NCBI GenBank assembly: GCA_043800975.1
Contig: JAZDMK010000127.1
Coordinates: 1 to 14,749 of the forward strand
DNA from: JAZDMK01 sp043800975
GTDB taxonomy: Bacteria > Bacteroidota > Bacteroidia > Bacteroidales > JAHJDW01
Length of the DNA stretch: 14,749 nt
Direction of reading: 5' to 3'
The notes beneath the pieces were generated by a model that ran no database searches, was not told the DNA's origin, and saw only the letters and a program-made list of their open reading frames with translations. The position numbers and the translations under genes were made by a program. Below, piece by piece: positions 14,717-14,749 of the stretch. The stretch's first letter is position 1. Every line of letters begins with the position of its first letter.

Positions 14717-14749
14717 TGGCCTCTTCAAGTTGAGAATGAGAATCACGGA

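Overview
The window comes from a member of the Bacteroidota. Three things point there: a PorP/SprF protein paired with a large secreted protein that ends in a gliding-motility-type C-terminal (CHU_C) sorting domain, which is type IX secretion system (T9SS) biology; exact TAnnTTTG promoter boxes upstream of two genes; and mostly AT-rich start regions without Shine-Dalgarno sequences. The finer taxonomy cannot be read from this stretch.

Layout. (1) 1-2076, plus strand: the C-terminal two thirds of a tricorn-type S41 protease, cut by the window edge, followed by a short convergent spacer with a perfect 16-bp GC palindrome. (2) 2168-6047, minus strand: four tightly packed sugar-transfer genes (GT2, GT2, DUF354/COG1817, GT4). 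Two of the three junctions are 4-base ATGA stop/start overlaps and the third is a 27-base gap, so this is almost certainly one operon. (3) 6104-7054, plus strand: a lone PAPS-type sulfotransferase, divergent from that operon and with its own promoter box. It meets the next gene tail to tail, and the two share the bases CTAG as their stop codons. (4) 7051-8166, minus strand: another GT4 glycosyltransferase. Regions 3 and 4 are visibly AT-richer than region 1, and together regions 2-4 look like a surface-glycan (O-antigen or exopolysaccharide) locus with a sulfation step. (5) 8179-14045, minus strand: a self-contained transcription unit with a promoter box at 14038-14045, a secreted SUMF1-fold protein lacking the catalytic cysteines, a 1066-residue cysteine-stapled repeat adhesin with a T9SS type B sorting domain, a PorP/SprF outer-membrane partner, and an intrinsic terminator at 8179-8210. 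(6) 14273-14716, plus strand: a small heat-shock protein (Hsp20) with an unusually clear AGGAG ribosome site.

How it fits together (inference). The adhesin would cross the outer membrane by T9SS and be held at the surface with the help of its co-transcribed PorP/SprF partner. The SUMF1-fold protein is probably a co-exported structural or binding component rather than an enzyme. The neighbouring glycan genes may build the surface polysaccharide around it. The most interesting unit is this three-gene operon. Its adhesin carries seven 75-residue repeats in an alternating A/B pattern, followed by three 76-residue PKD-like repeats, each with two regularly spaced cysteines. The same 13-base sequence sits in both intergenic spacers of the operon.

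No stretch longer than about 300 bases lacks a gene. The largest gap is 13992-14272 (281 bases), a divergent regulatory region. No RNA genes, insertion sequences or CRISPR arrays were seen.
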